From assembly GCA_028289585.1 (NCBI GenBank), contig JANQPI010000026.1, positions 496,001 through 560,000 of the forward strand: DNA of 64,000 nucleotides. The letters are read 5' to 3'. Source of the stretch: Candidatus Zixiibacteriota bacterium. Its GTDB lineage: Bacteria; Zixibacteria; MSB-5A5; GN15; FEB-12. Made by a program: the position numbers and the translations under genes. The notes beneath the pieces are model-generated. The model saw only the letters and a list, made by a program, of their open reading frames with translations. It had not been told where the DNA came from and did no database searches. Below, one piece after another: positions 9,272 through 17,640 of the stretch; the stretch's first letter is position 1; every line of letters starts with the position of its first letter.

Positions 9272-12200
9272 TTACAGCTCCCAGGCTCCAACCGGGCACG
9301 GCCCGTAGTTGAAGTAGAAGTTCACCAGGTAGTTCACGTCGGCCAGAGCCGGAGCTCCGCCCGAACCGTCGACGTCACCGAGGTGGAGGAACGGCACCGG
9401 GCCGGCACCACCGCCGAAGAGGTAGTCGACAAGGTAAATGATATCCGCGAGGGTCGCGACATTATCATTGTCCACATCGCCGCGGCCAAAGCCTGCGAAC
9501 TTGTTCCACAGGTTGGCGATATCGGCGTATTCGGCCGGATCTTCGAAGACCGTTGGGGTCGTGCGGAAGAACACAAAGCCGAGTTTCAACGAATCACCCA
9601 CGACGCCCGCGAAGTCATGCTCAGCGAACGTGAAGTGAGCTTCGTGATCCGGAGCACCGGTCGCGATAGCGTCGATCGGCTGACCCAGGTTACCCGCCGG
9701 CAAGGACGAGTAGAAGTAAGCCGAATCCCAGTAGATCGCGTCGGTGAACTGCGCCTGCGCGGCGTCGAGTGAGTACGCGTTCTTCAACGGCGTTTCGCCG
9801 CAGCCGAACGGCAGCTTCACGAAGCCCCAGGCAGCCGGGTTGTTACCGGCGATATCCCACGACCAGGCCGTCGAGATCGACTGGTCAACAACCGCCGTGT
9901 CACCACCGCTTGAGAAATCCCAGAGATCATAGTCCATGATCGTCCAGAGTTTCCAATCCGGAATGGCTGTCGCGTTACGGTTCTTGAACGTCATGACCTC
10001 AAGCGTACCGTCGTGCAGAAGCTCTGCACCGGTCGGGGCATCGACAACACCATAGGTGCTGGTGTTAACCGCAAGACCCATGGTCGAGTCGTTATCGAAC
10101 GGAGCGGAGGCGGAGAGACCGAGGAAATCCCAATCCCACGCCACGCCGTCGAAGAAGTTCTGGACGGAGTCGATGTACGACTTGCAGACAACGTTACCCA
10201 TGATCGGATCGTAGGTCAGACCGTCGGTCGAGAACGAACCGAGCATTACGCCCGTCGTCAGGTTCGGCGTGCACGAACCGTCGCAGAAGTTCGGATCAGC
10301 CTGCATGGAGATCCAGTCACCCTCAGAGCCAACGCCGCCAGCCCACTGCGGGGTGTTCATGGCGACACGGAACTGAGAGACACCGTAGACATACGAGCCC
10401 TGGAAGATCGCCGAGGCATCACCGTCGATATCCCAACCGAAACCACTACCGGCGATACGGCCGGCGTTGTAAACGATCTGGGTGTTCGCGGCGCCCGAGC
10501 CGAAGGCCAGGAACGTCGAATCCAGGAGACAGCCACCAACGAGGGCGAGCGTGAATTCCGGATCCGGGCCGCCACCTTCCATGAAGTACGTCGCGTCATT
10601 GTGACGCATCGTGACAAAGAAGGTGTTCGGTCCACGGTTAACCAGCGGGCCGTTGGCACGGACCGTGATCGGTGACGAGGAGCCCGGAGGCGTGATGATG
10701 TCGCCACCCGGCGGATCGAAGACGTCACCCGCGTAGGTGCCGTTCGAGTTCAGGAAGGCCGGAACCGCCAGAGCGGCCGAACCGCGGTAGCGGTCGTTGT
10801 TGTCGGCATTCCAGGTGTCGCGGTTCGGCAGGAAGTCGTTCGGATTCGTCCGAATGACCTGCAGCGCCTTACCCTTCGACCAGTCGTTCGTCAGCTGCGT
10901 CGCCAGGACGTCACCGTCGCTGAGCGCGCGCTCACGGACAACATCGGTACCCAGGCTGAGCGTAAAGCCGCCCACCGGGGTGTCATCAGCAAAGAGCGAG
11001 CAGACGAGATCGGCACAACCGGTGTTCGCGTACATATCCGGGAAGGAGATGAGCGTGTCGGCCGGCGAACCGAACGGAACGGCCTGCTGGGCACTCAGGC
11101 TGAGGATGTCCAGACGCGGAACGTCGACAGCACCCTTGATAAGATCAAAGAGCACGCCGAAGCCATGGCCGAAGACAAGGTGTTCAACACCACCACCGTC
11201 GAGGCCCAAGGCACCCGAGCGACCGCCACCGGTGAAGGTCGTGCGGCGATGGAAGATGTTGTCGCCATTGTCGGCGTCCATAAACGTCAGGTAGTTGTCA
11301 AAGTCGAAGCCGACCAGAAGATCAGCCGCATTGACTTCACACGTCAGCAGACCCTCAGTCAGGTAACCGGACGAACCGGAACGCTGCGGGACTGCGCCGT
11401 TTGCCCAGACAATCGCGTTGTTGTTCTTGCCAACCGCGAAGACCTGGCCACCGATCGGCGTACCGGTCGGGGAAACGACAAACGTGTAGAATGACAGGTT
11501 GATGACGCGGTTCGCGTCAACAAGCGGGCTCGCCAGGAACGAACCCTGGGTGACCGAGGCCGGAGCGAGATCCGCACCGGTCGCGGCGTTCAGGTTGTAC
11601 GAGATACCATCCGGCAGCAGCTGAAGCGTACCAGCAACGTCGCCAATGACCGAAGTCGCGTAGACGGCGTTACGGCCGAGATCAACCGAAACCGAATTGA
11701 AGTTCTCCGCGCCGAGGCCGGTCAGATTGATCGCCTGGAGGCCGGCCGCAGTGGACAGCTGCCAGTTGATCGCACCGGTCGTCGCGTCGATCGCGTACAC
11801 ATCACCCGGCGCACCGGCCGCGGTGAAGAAGACCTGATTGGCGCCATCGGTGGCACCAGAAATCAGCGAGCCACCAACCATCGTCGGGGTGACCCAGCCC
11901 GGCAGCGCCAGACCGGTGAGAGCGTCGACACCATGTACCTGGCCGTTATCATCGGCGTAGTACAGGCCGGTCGTTCCACCAAGGTCGAGCAGCACCGAGG
12001 TACCGTAACGGATACCGCCATGCTGGGTGTTACCCTGCCAGGCGTTGAAGCCGTTGTTGGACCAGACGACGGTCGCCGGGAGTGTCGTGATATCCCAGGC
12101 CGAGAACGAGGACGTTCCACCGGCGAGGAAGAGATAATCGACACCACCGATTTCAGCAGCCGACGGGGTGCTACGGATGTTCGGTCCGATGGAGAACGGA

Positions 12201-14467
12201 TCATCCGCGCTCGTGACCTCATCGAGGACCGCGCCAGTGACGAGGTCGAGGATCACGTACTTGTTCACGAAGGCGCAGATCACCTGATCTTTGTAGATGA
12301 TCGGGCCGTTGAACGACATCGGCTGAGCCGGATCGACATAAATCCAGTTGGTGGTCAGGTCACACCAGGCATCGCCCAGAGCAACACCGCTCGCACTCGT
12401 ACGCTGGTAGTCGAATCCGCGCGTAGCCCAATTGGCATCCGGTAAACAGGGACGCTCATCAACCGGCACCGAGCAGAAGTCGACGTCGATGATGTGGTTG
12501 CGCGTACCCGTGAACTGGAACCAACTACCAAGTCCGTCACCAACGAACGCACCGCCGTTGATTTCCGGATCAGTATTCAGGCCAAAGTAGAAGAAATTGT
12601 TGTCAGGATCGGCAGACACGTTCCGGTAACCGACGAAGAAATCGCCAAGTACCTGGAAGCCGCCGGGGATTACCACTTCTGTCCACCCGTTAAAGTTGAC
12701 CACGGGCACTGGCTGCGTGTACAGCAGCGCGCCAGGAATGCCACCTGCGTTAGCATAGATGGTGGCCTCGATATCCGGGCTACCGACCGGCGGCGGACCA
12801 AAGAGAGCATCGTCCGCGGCGAGGAAGCGAATCACTTCCGCGCGATTGATCGGTGAACCCAGGACGAGCTGGGCGCCCTCAAGGAGACCACCGAGCAGTG
12901 GGCTGGACACAAAGCCCGAACCCAACGGACCGATGACACCATTCGGGCCATGCAGGACCTGCGTCTGACATTCGGCAAACTCGTCACGGCACAGCTCAGC
13001 CTGAACGTAGAAGCCACCGGCCTGCGGCACGCCGCCACCGATATCAAGCGTCCAGGTGTTGCTGTTCTCGAACAGTTCCCAGTTCGGATCCGGAGCAACA
13101 AAGTTGACCGAGCCACCCGTCTGAGGATTCGAGATGAAGTTATCCGTGGCGATGAACGGCGAACCGTCTGCCGGATTGTCAGAAGTCGTCTTAACGGTTA
13201 CGTGATAGGGGCCAAGCAGCACGAGGTTCGACGAGGTGAAATCGACGATAATCGTCTCAAACGCCACGCCATTCGCGGCCTCGTTACCACCGCCCGGGTA
13301 GATGTTCGCGATGCCGCCCGGAACGGTACGGCTATCGATCGGTCCAGCGCCAACGTCGATGCTACCGGTGCCGTCATCATTCCAGATTTCGACGAGGTAG
13401 CCATTGGTGCTGGTCGGTCCGTACGAGAAGAAATCCGGAAGGCTAAACGCCCAGTCGGAGATCGGACGGACACGAACATTCTGCAGAGTCTCAGGACCCT
13501 CGGCGACGAAGCGCTGACCGAAACCGTTCAGCACCTGACCAGTCGTCCACGCGGGATCCGGAACCTGCCAACCAAATACGAACCCCCCAAACGGGAAGTT
13601 GACGTAGCAATCAGAGAAGTATTCGCAATGGCTGGACCCGATAGCGAAGCCAAGGTCGACGCCAAAGGCCGACGTGTTGTCGAGCCAGATCGGTCCACCA
13701 CCCGAAGCCGGGATGAACAGCGAACTGACGTTCTCATTAGCGAGACCGCCACAGGCGCCACCGGCAGCGGTCGGATTGATCGCGGCGATGATCGTGGTCA
13801 GGTTCAGATCCGAACCTTCCAGCGCTACCGAAACGTGGTAGCCGTCACCACCGGCAATCGTGACCGGAGCGATCGGGAACGTTTGGATGACGCCGGGGAA
13901 CGGGAGCGTATCAAGCGTGATATCGGTCCACGGAATCCGGCGCTCATCGATGAATGCACCCGGTAGGCCACCAGCATCTCCGTAGAAGCGGATCACCAGC
14001 TCAGCATCACCGACAGCATCGGGAAGCTCAGCCTGACGTACCCACACTTCAACAGCATCGACATCGGCAAAGTGATTCGCCTGATTGATCGGAATGAACG
14101 ACGCGCATTCAAAGCCATCGTTGGCAAAGATGCGGAAGCCACTTACCGATCCACAGGTGAACACCCCGTCGACGACACCGTTGTCCTCGAAGAAGCATCC
14201 GACTGTATCGGGGCTTTGGACACCCGGGGATCCGACATACGACGGCAGCTGACCATTGAGGGAGGCATCGAGCGGCGTGTACCGCTGGAATCCCGGCGGA
14301 GTTTCAAAGCCTGCCAACGTCTCGACTTTCGCCGGCGCTGTGCGGACAGGCATTTGGACCGCCTGGTCCCCGGAGATCTTGTTGTCGTCCGGACCCGAGT
14401 ATGCAGTAGTCGCGAAACCCGCAACGAGGGCTACAGCGGTTACTGCGGTTATTAGTCGTCTCAACAT
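9272..14467 (-). CDS. Giant secreted beta-rich protein with propeller region and C-terminal dockerin
   Basis: This 1731-residue protein has a signal peptide (MLRRLITAVTAVALVAGFATTAYS) and an ideal ribosome site (AGGAGG, 14475-14480). The first 620 residues contain several jelly-roll-like domains with recurring phrases (AGGLPGAF, AGGIPGAL; GYHVSV, FFVGYRN). Residues about 670-1100 look like a PQQ-type beta-propeller (DVYAIDATTGAINW, VHGVDALTGLALPG). A further secreted region precedes two C-terminal calcium loops, GDVDNDNVATLADI and GDVDGSGGAPALAD. Codon choice is strongly biased (for example AAC for Asn, TTC for Phe), unlike neighbours, which leaves the opposite strand open for over 300 codons. 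Together with its own strong terminator this suggests an abundant surface or extracellular protein. Enzymatic activity is not evident. Confidence 0.8.
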   Translation of the reverse strand: MLRRLITAVTAVALVAGFATTAYSGPDDNKISGDQAVQMPVRTAPAKVETLAGFETPPGFQRYTPLDASLNGQLPSYVGSPGVQSPDTVGCFFEDNGVVDGVFTCGSVSGFRIFANDGFECASFIPINQANHFADVDAVEVWVRQAELPDAVGDAELVIRFYGDAGGLPGAFIDERRIPWTDITLDTLPFPGVIQTFPIAPVTIAGGDGYHVSVALEGSDLNLTTIIAAINPTAAGGACGGLANENVSSLFIPASGGGPIWLDNTSAFGVDLGFAIGSSHCEYFSDCYVNFPFGGFVFGWQVPDPAWTTGQVLNGFGQRFVAEGPETLQNVRVRPISDWAFSLPDFFSYGPTSTNGYLVEIWNDDGTGSIDVGAGPIDSRTVPGGIANIYPGGGNEAANGVAFETIIVDFTSSNLVLLGPYHVTVKTTSDNPADGSPFIATDNFISNPQTGGSVNFVAPDPNWELFENSNTWTLDIGGGVPQAGGFYVQAELCRDEFAECQTQVLHGPNGVIGPLGSGFVSSPLLGGLLEGAQLVLGSPINRAEVIRFLAADDALFGPPPVGSPDIEATIYANAGGIPGALLYTQPVPVVNFNGWTEVVIPGGFQVLGDFFVGYRNVSADPDNNFFYFGLNTDPEINGGAFVGDGLGSWFQFTGTRNHIIDVDFCSVPVDERPCLPDANWATRGFDYQRTSASGVALGDAWCDLTTNWIYVDPAQPMSFNGPIIYKDQVICAFVNKYVILDLVTGAVLDEVTSADDPFSIGPNIRSTPSAAEIGGVDYLFLAGGTSSFSAWDITTLPATVVWSNNGFNAWQGNTQHGGIRYGTSVLLDLGGTTGLYYADDNGQVHGVDALTGLALPGWVTPTMVGGSLISGATDGANQVFFTAAGAPGDVYAIDATTGAINWQLSTAAGLQAINLTGLGAENFNSVSVDLGRNAVYATSVIGDVAGTLQLLPDGISYNLNAATGADLAPASVTQGSFLASPLVDANRVINLSFYTFVVSPTGTPIGGQVFAVGKNNNAIVWANGAVPQRSGSSGYLTEGLLTCEVNAADLLVGFDFDNYLTFMDADNGDNIFHRRTTFTGGGRSGALGLDGGGVEHLVFGHGFGVLFDLIKGAVDVPRLDILSLSAQQAVPFGSPADTLISFPDMYANTGCADLVCSLFADDTPVGGFTLSLGTDVVRERALSDGDVLATQLTNDWSKGKALQVIRTNPNDFLPNRDTWNADNNDRYRGSAALAVPAFLNSNGTYAGDVFDPPGGDIITPPGSSSPITVRANGPLVNRGPNTFFVTMRHNDATYFMEGGGPDPEFTLALVGGCLLDSTFLAFGSGAANTQIVYNAGRIAGSGFGWDIDGDASAIFQGSYVYGVSQFRVAMNTPQWAGGVGSEGDWISMQADPNFCDGSCTPNLTTGVMLGSFSTDGLTYDPIMGNVVCKSYIDSVQNFFDGVAWDWDFLGLSASAPFDNDSTMGLAVNTSTYGVVDAPTGAELLHDGTLEVMTFKNRNATAIPDWKLWTIMDYDLWDFSSGGDTAVVDQSISTAWSWDIAGNNPAAWGFVKLPFGCGETPLKNAYSLDAAQAQFTDAIYWDSAYFYSSLPAGNLGQPIDAIATGAPDHEAHFTFAEHDFAGVVGDSLKLGFVFFRTTPTVFEDPAEYADIANLWNKFAGFGRGDVDNDNVATLADIIYLVDYLFGGGAGPVPFLHLGDVDGSGGAPALADVNYLVNFYFNYGPCPVGAWEL

Positions 14468-14480
14468 TTATGTCCTCCTA

Positions 14481-15467
14481 ATACAAGGAAAAGCATGAAC
14501 CCGTACGACCAACCGATCCGAGCGACCGTACCTACCGAGGGGTCGGAGGTAATGTGGCCGACAGATGCGCCCACGCTCTTGTCTAGGGAATTTGTGGGTC
14601 GGGTTGATAATACTAAGTTCACCGTTATTCCTCTTATGGAGTGAGGATCAGTCATGCTACCACCCTGATGGTGCACAACGTGCTCCGAAATGTCGTGTAG
14701 TCTGTTTCGCTTCTTGATTTTGCTCGTTTCGACGATTCGCGGTCGTCTGCACCTCCTCACAAATTCAGCACCTAACGAAAGGGCCGTGAACTTGTCTTAC
14801 GGTGTCGTACTAGACTCGCGGTGAGAAGACGTCCGGAACAAACTCGACGTAGGAACGAAGTAACGGTGACAATCTGAACGTGAACGTAGTGACCGCTTTG
14901 TCCGAGCGCGGTACGTTGCGATACAAGATCGACAACAACTACCGGACAGACATCTGTCGGTCCCGAATGATTGTCAGGTCGTTAGCGGTTTGATTCCGTT
15001 GCTACTTGAGACAGGGCAGTTAGACGTACGGTTTGGCTCTCGGGTCCAACTACTCTTTGCACACGCTGGACGCAAGGTACGGTCAATCGTCGATATGTCA
15101 ATCCTAAATCGGAAATATTTTCCATGACGCCACAGAGGATAAGATGTTTCCAGATCAGCGCTTATCTACGCTCAGTCGAACCGTCGCGAGAAGCTGGTTC
15201 GTCTGTGGAAACCGTCCCCGATCCCACCCCCTTTCTCGTCGGTTGGGGAACGACACCGGAATCGTCAACCGGCGTCCTCATCGTGCGTCGTTGTTCATCA
15301 GGAACGTGGGAGCACGGCGCCAGTTAACCAACTCTCGTGGGAGCATTGATCGAGCCGACCAAGTGGTCTGGTCAGGCGATCGGGAGCACGACTGCTGTTC
15401 TTTCCGGCAGTCGGGAGCACGGCCATTTCTGCTTGTACCGTCGGTCGGAGCACGGAATACTCAGGCT
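14481..15467. other. Gene-free region of almost 1 kb
   Basis: No convincing gene is seen on either strand. Open frames here are short or lack a ribosome site and a protein-like composition. The left part must hold the promoter and leader of the giant minus-strand gene. A small hairpin with one bulge lies at 14942-14960 (CCGGACAGA / TCTGTCGG). The right end holds the GGAGCA repeats described separately. No tRNA-like cloverleaf was found. Confidence 0.6.
15309..15452 (+). repeat. Five phased GGAGCA direct repeats before the thermonuclease gene
   Basis: GGAGCA starts at 15309, 15340, 15383, 15414 and 15447; four copies continue as GGAGCACG and the second as GGAGCATT. The first four are preceded by G, and the last by C. 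The spacings of 31, 43, 31 and 33 bases lie near 3, 4, 3 and 3 turns of B-DNA. The spacings are not multiples of three, so this is not a protein repeat. The last copy is 15 bases from the thermonuclease ATG. Confidence 0.7.
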
Positions 15468-16130
15468 ATGACTCGTCCTTCCACGATCCGCCGTCTCCTG
15501 GCGGCGGTAGCGGTCATCCTGATTGTGGTCATCTATATAGTAGTTGTTCGCGCTCCGGACCCGCTCCCCGATCCACCCTTACCCTCCGACCGATTTCGTG
15601 TGGTTTCGATTTTGGATGGCGACAGCGCGGAACTACGCGGCGGTGATCAGCTTCGTCTGCTCGGCATCGATACTCCGGAAGCCGGCCAACCCTTCGCCGA
15701 TGACGCGTCATCTCTCTTTCGCAGGCTAACAGCTGATCGCCCGTTGCGACTGACCTACAATCAGAACCGTCGTGACCGTTACGGTCGACTGCTCGCATTC
15801 GCGTATGTCGACGATACCCTGATGGTCAACCGGGTGTTGGTCGATTCCGGGCTGGCCTGGTTGTATCTGCATCATGATCAAGACAACACGACCAGTGAGT
15901 TTCAGCAGTTGCTCGCCGCGCAGCAACACGCGATCGATCACCGGGTCGGAGTCTGGGCGGAGGATCATCCCCCGGAGTCGCACTACCTGTCATCGCCAAA
16001 CTCATTTCGTTTCCATCGCCCGAAGTGCCGTCATCTCGACGGGTTAGCGATCGATCGTTGGGATCAGTTTCCGACACGCTCGGCGGCGATGCGGACGGGG
16101 TTGTCACCGTGTCGGACCTGCCAACCGTAG
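15468..16130 (+). CDS. Membrane-anchored staphylococcal-nuclease-like thermonuclease
   Basis: The start at 15468 gives 220 residues beginning with a membrane anchor (LLAAVAVILIVVIYIVVV). The frame is open to 15144, but the upstream part is Arg-rich, not protein-like and contains the DNA repeats. The nuclease domain shows the catalytic set of the SNase family: ILDGDS (calcium Asp), RLLGIDTPE (Arg, Asp, Glu) and DRYGR (second Arg). A C-terminal module FHRPKCRHL...SPCRTC is the small Cys-rich extension often found after bacterial SNase domains. It should cleave DNA and RNA outside the cytoplasm with calcium. The gene stands alone, with the empty kilobase before it. Confidence 0.88.
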   Translation: MTRPSTIRRLLAAVAVILIVVIYIVVVRAPDPLPDPPLPSDRFRVVSILDGDSAELRGGDQLRLLGIDTPEAGQPFADDASSLFRRLTADRPLRLTYNQNRRDRYGRLLAFAYVDDTLMVNRVLVDSGLAWLYLHHDQDNTTSEFQQLLAAQQHAIDHRVGVWAEDHPPESHYLSSPNSFRFHRPKCRHLDGLAIDRWDQFPTRSAAMRTGLSPCRTCQP

Positions 16131-16201
16131 CGCAATGTGTGAAGTGATGTGCAGCTTCGGATGATTCAGATCGATTCCGAAGCGGCGTTGGCAAAAAAGA
16201 A

Positions 16202-16216
16202 AACGGCTAAGCCGTT
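16202..16216 (-). terminator. Small hairpin with a T-run on the minus strand
   Basis: AACGGCT and AGCCGTT flank one A at 16202-16216; on the minus strand a T-rich stretch follows (A-rich on the plus strand at 16194-16203). No minus-strand gene ends here, so it may shield the thermonuclease from antisense transcription or be chance. Confidence 0.25.
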
Positions 16217-16250
16217 GTCCCACAGTGTTACATCAAATCCTTGTGTGATT

Positions 16251-16266
16251 TGGTGCAGTATTTGCA
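16251..16266 (+). promoter_or_regulatory. Sigma-54-type -24/-12 promoter of the PEP-CTERM gene
   Basis: TGGTGCAGTATTTGCA has the invariant GG (16252-16253) and GC (16264-16265) exactly 10 bases apart, within the frame TGGnnC-N5-TTGCA. The start codon is 68 bases downstream. An imperfect inverted repeat, CATCAAATC (16231-16239) and GATTTGGTG (16247-16255), overlaps the -24 element and could be an operator. In other bacteria PEP-CTERM genes are controlled by sigma-54 with the PrsR activator, which supports the call. Confidence 0.6.
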
Positions 16267-16333
16267 CACAGGCTGGGTCTTGGTTGGTTCACCACACTGC
16301 GTGTAAACGGGTTATATCCCGGGAGGACTCTGC

Positions 16334-16942
16334 ATGAAGCACCTTTTCACGGTAGGGCTTGCCCTGCTTCTGTTCGCGCTGGTCCCGTCGGCGAACGCGT
16401 TCACTTTCACCGAGACGGTGAAAACGGACTACACGTTCCTCGGCGATGGCCACACGTATGACTATGCCTCGTTGATCGATTTTGGTCGTCAGGATTATGG
16501 CATTTTTAATGGCGAGTGGCTCTGGAATGGAGACGAGGCTGAGTGGGAGCACTCCTTGCCAAATCTCTCCTTCCCGCCGCACAAAATTGACAAAGCCAAG
16601 ATCTGGATTGACGCCGCTTACGTTGACAGACACAACAACGTTGTCGAGGTAAGCGGTGCCTATGAACTCGGTACGCTCAATCGCTGGGGATTCGATAACT
16701 CCACCTTTGATCTCGGCTTCCTGCCGGAATCGGAGTGGGAAGGCGGAGAACTAGAGTTTGAGATCGAGGTTTCCGATGGTTACTGGACCAACGGTATCCG
16801 CCTCGACCGAGCCTATCTATTACTCGACTATTCGAATACCAACGGCGGCTCCGATGCCGTCGCTGCGGTCCCGGAACCGGGAACGCTTCTGCTGGTTGGA
16901 CTCGGTCTGGCTGGCCTCGGCCTTCGGCGTCGTCGACGCTAA
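16334..16942 (+). CDS. PEP-CTERM sorting-signal protein
   Basis: The 202-residue protein follows GGGAGGA and has an N-terminal signal peptide (LLLFALVPSANA) and a textbook PEP-CTERM tail: VPEPGTLLLVGLGLAGLGL, then RRRRR. The mature part of about 150 residues is aromatic and acidic and looks like a beta-sandwich. PEP-CTERM tails are recognised by an exosortase, which removes or transfers the protein at the membrane; many such proteins go to the exopolysaccharide matrix. No exosortase is in the window. The gene has its own sigma-54-type promoter and terminator, so it is a single-gene unit. Confidence 0.9.
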   Translation: MKHLFTVGLALLLFALVPSANAFTFTETVKTDYTFLGDGHTYDYASLIDFGRQDYGIFNGEWLWNGDEAEWEHSLPNLSFPPHKIDKAKIWIDAAYVDRHNNVVEVSGAYELGTLNRWGFDNSTFDLGFLPESEWEGGELEFEIEVSDGYWTNGIRLDRAYLLLDYSNTNGGSDAVAAVPEPGTLLLVGLGLAGLGLRRRRR

Positions 16943-16964
16943 CTACACGCGGCTGTGAACCACC

Positions 16965-17001
16965 AACCGCTTTCCGGTCCGCCGGAGAGCGGTTTCTTTT
17001 T
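16965..17001 (+). terminator. Rho-independent terminator after the PEP-CTERM gene
   Basis: A 13-bp stem with one wobble pair (16965-16977 with 16982-16994), loop TCCG, is followed by TCTTTTT. It starts 22 bases after the stop codon. Confidence 0.88.
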
Positions 17002-17046
17002 GCGCTCCTCGCAAATTCAAAGGCGACCGGACGGCCGCGCATTCTC

Positions 17047-17052
17047 TATAAT
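17047..17052 (+). promoter_or_regulatory. Consensus -10 box seven bases before a start codon
   Basis: TATAAT ends 7 bases before the ATG at 17060, so a transcript starting at the usual distance would have almost no leader. No good -35 box is seen at 17 bases. Confidence 0.3.
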
Positions 17053-17059
17053 AGAGGCT

Positions 17060-17530
17060 ATGCGATTTGCCTTTATCCGTCAGACCACGTTGCCCGCTAT
17101 CGTTACCGCGATCGTTGTCGGCTGCGGTTCGCCGCCCCCGCCGCCCCCAATCCATACGGTCGTCGATCCAAGCCAATCGCAGCTTGAGCCGGTTTGGGTC
17201 AATCCCGAGATTGTGGTCTCCGACACCGTGATGACCCTGATCCGGGCCGAGCGTGTTGATTCGATTCCCCCCGATCCGTTTACCGAGACCCCGCACCCCG
17301 AACCGTCGCTTCCGTTCGTTGTCGTCCGTGACGACTGCATCGTAACCGTTACCCTGGTCGCGACCGAATCACCGGTCGCCCATCCGCTACTGATCCGTCG
17401 ACTTGACCGGGGGATCTACAAACTGACGCTCAACAGTCAGTTCCCGCTCCTGGAAACTCAGGAAATCCGCGACTACGAGCTGGTCGCCTCCGTCTGCGGC
17501 GCCGAATCCCGCCGACGTTTCTACCGCTAG
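17060..17530 (+). CDS. Small lipoprotein of unknown function
   Basis: The start at 17060 gives 156 residues with a lipoprotein signal (TLPAIVTAIVVGC, lipobox VVGC) followed at once by SPPPPPP, a flexible tether. The frame is open further back to 16955, but that part covers the preceding terminator. The C-terminal 80 residues (about 75-156) look like a small beta domain with a conserved-looking pair of cysteines (DDCIVTV, ASVCGAE) that could form a disulfide. It does not match a family I know. It sits between a PEP-CTERM gene and an NtrC-type regulator but is bounded by hairpins on both sides. Confidence 0.65.
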   Translation: MRFAFIRQTTLPAIVTAIVVGCGSPPPPPPIHTVVDPSQSQLEPVWVNPEIVVSDTVMTLIRAERVDSIPPDPFTETPHPEPSLPFVVVRDDCIVTVTLVATESPVAHPLLIRRLDRGIYKLTLNSQFPLLETQEIRDYELVASVCGAESRRRFYR

Positions 17531-17554
17531 TCTCAGCGACAGTAAGCAAAACGA

Positions 17555-17578
17555 CCCTATTGGCCGATACCAATAGGG
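17555..17578. terminator. 9-bp palindrome between lipoprotein and regulator
   Basis: CCCTATTGG and CCAATAGGG surround CCGATA, 25 bases after the lipoprotein stop and 63 before the regulator start. There is no T-run, so it could equally be an operator. Confidence 0.4.
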
Positions 17579-17640
17579 GAGCCGCGCCATACTGATGCGG
17601 CCACCGGAACGCGACTGGACACGCAGAACGGGGACTCTCT

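Noticed and set aside
10013-10675. Open frame of 220 codons on the plus strand
   Set aside because: Same explanation: antisense shadow of the codon-biased giant gene.
12950-13966. Open frame of 338 codons on the plus strand
   Set aside because: It lies opposite the giant secreted protein, is dominated by Arg, Asp and Val, has no ribosome site and is explained by strong codon bias on the other strand.
14461-14760. Short open frame upstream of the giant gene on the minus strand
   Set aside because: No ribosome site or protein-like composition; it probably reads through the leader of the giant gene.
15144-15467. N-terminal extension of the thermonuclease
   Set aside because: Arg-rich non-protein-like translation, covers the DNA repeats, and the natural membrane anchor starts at 15468.
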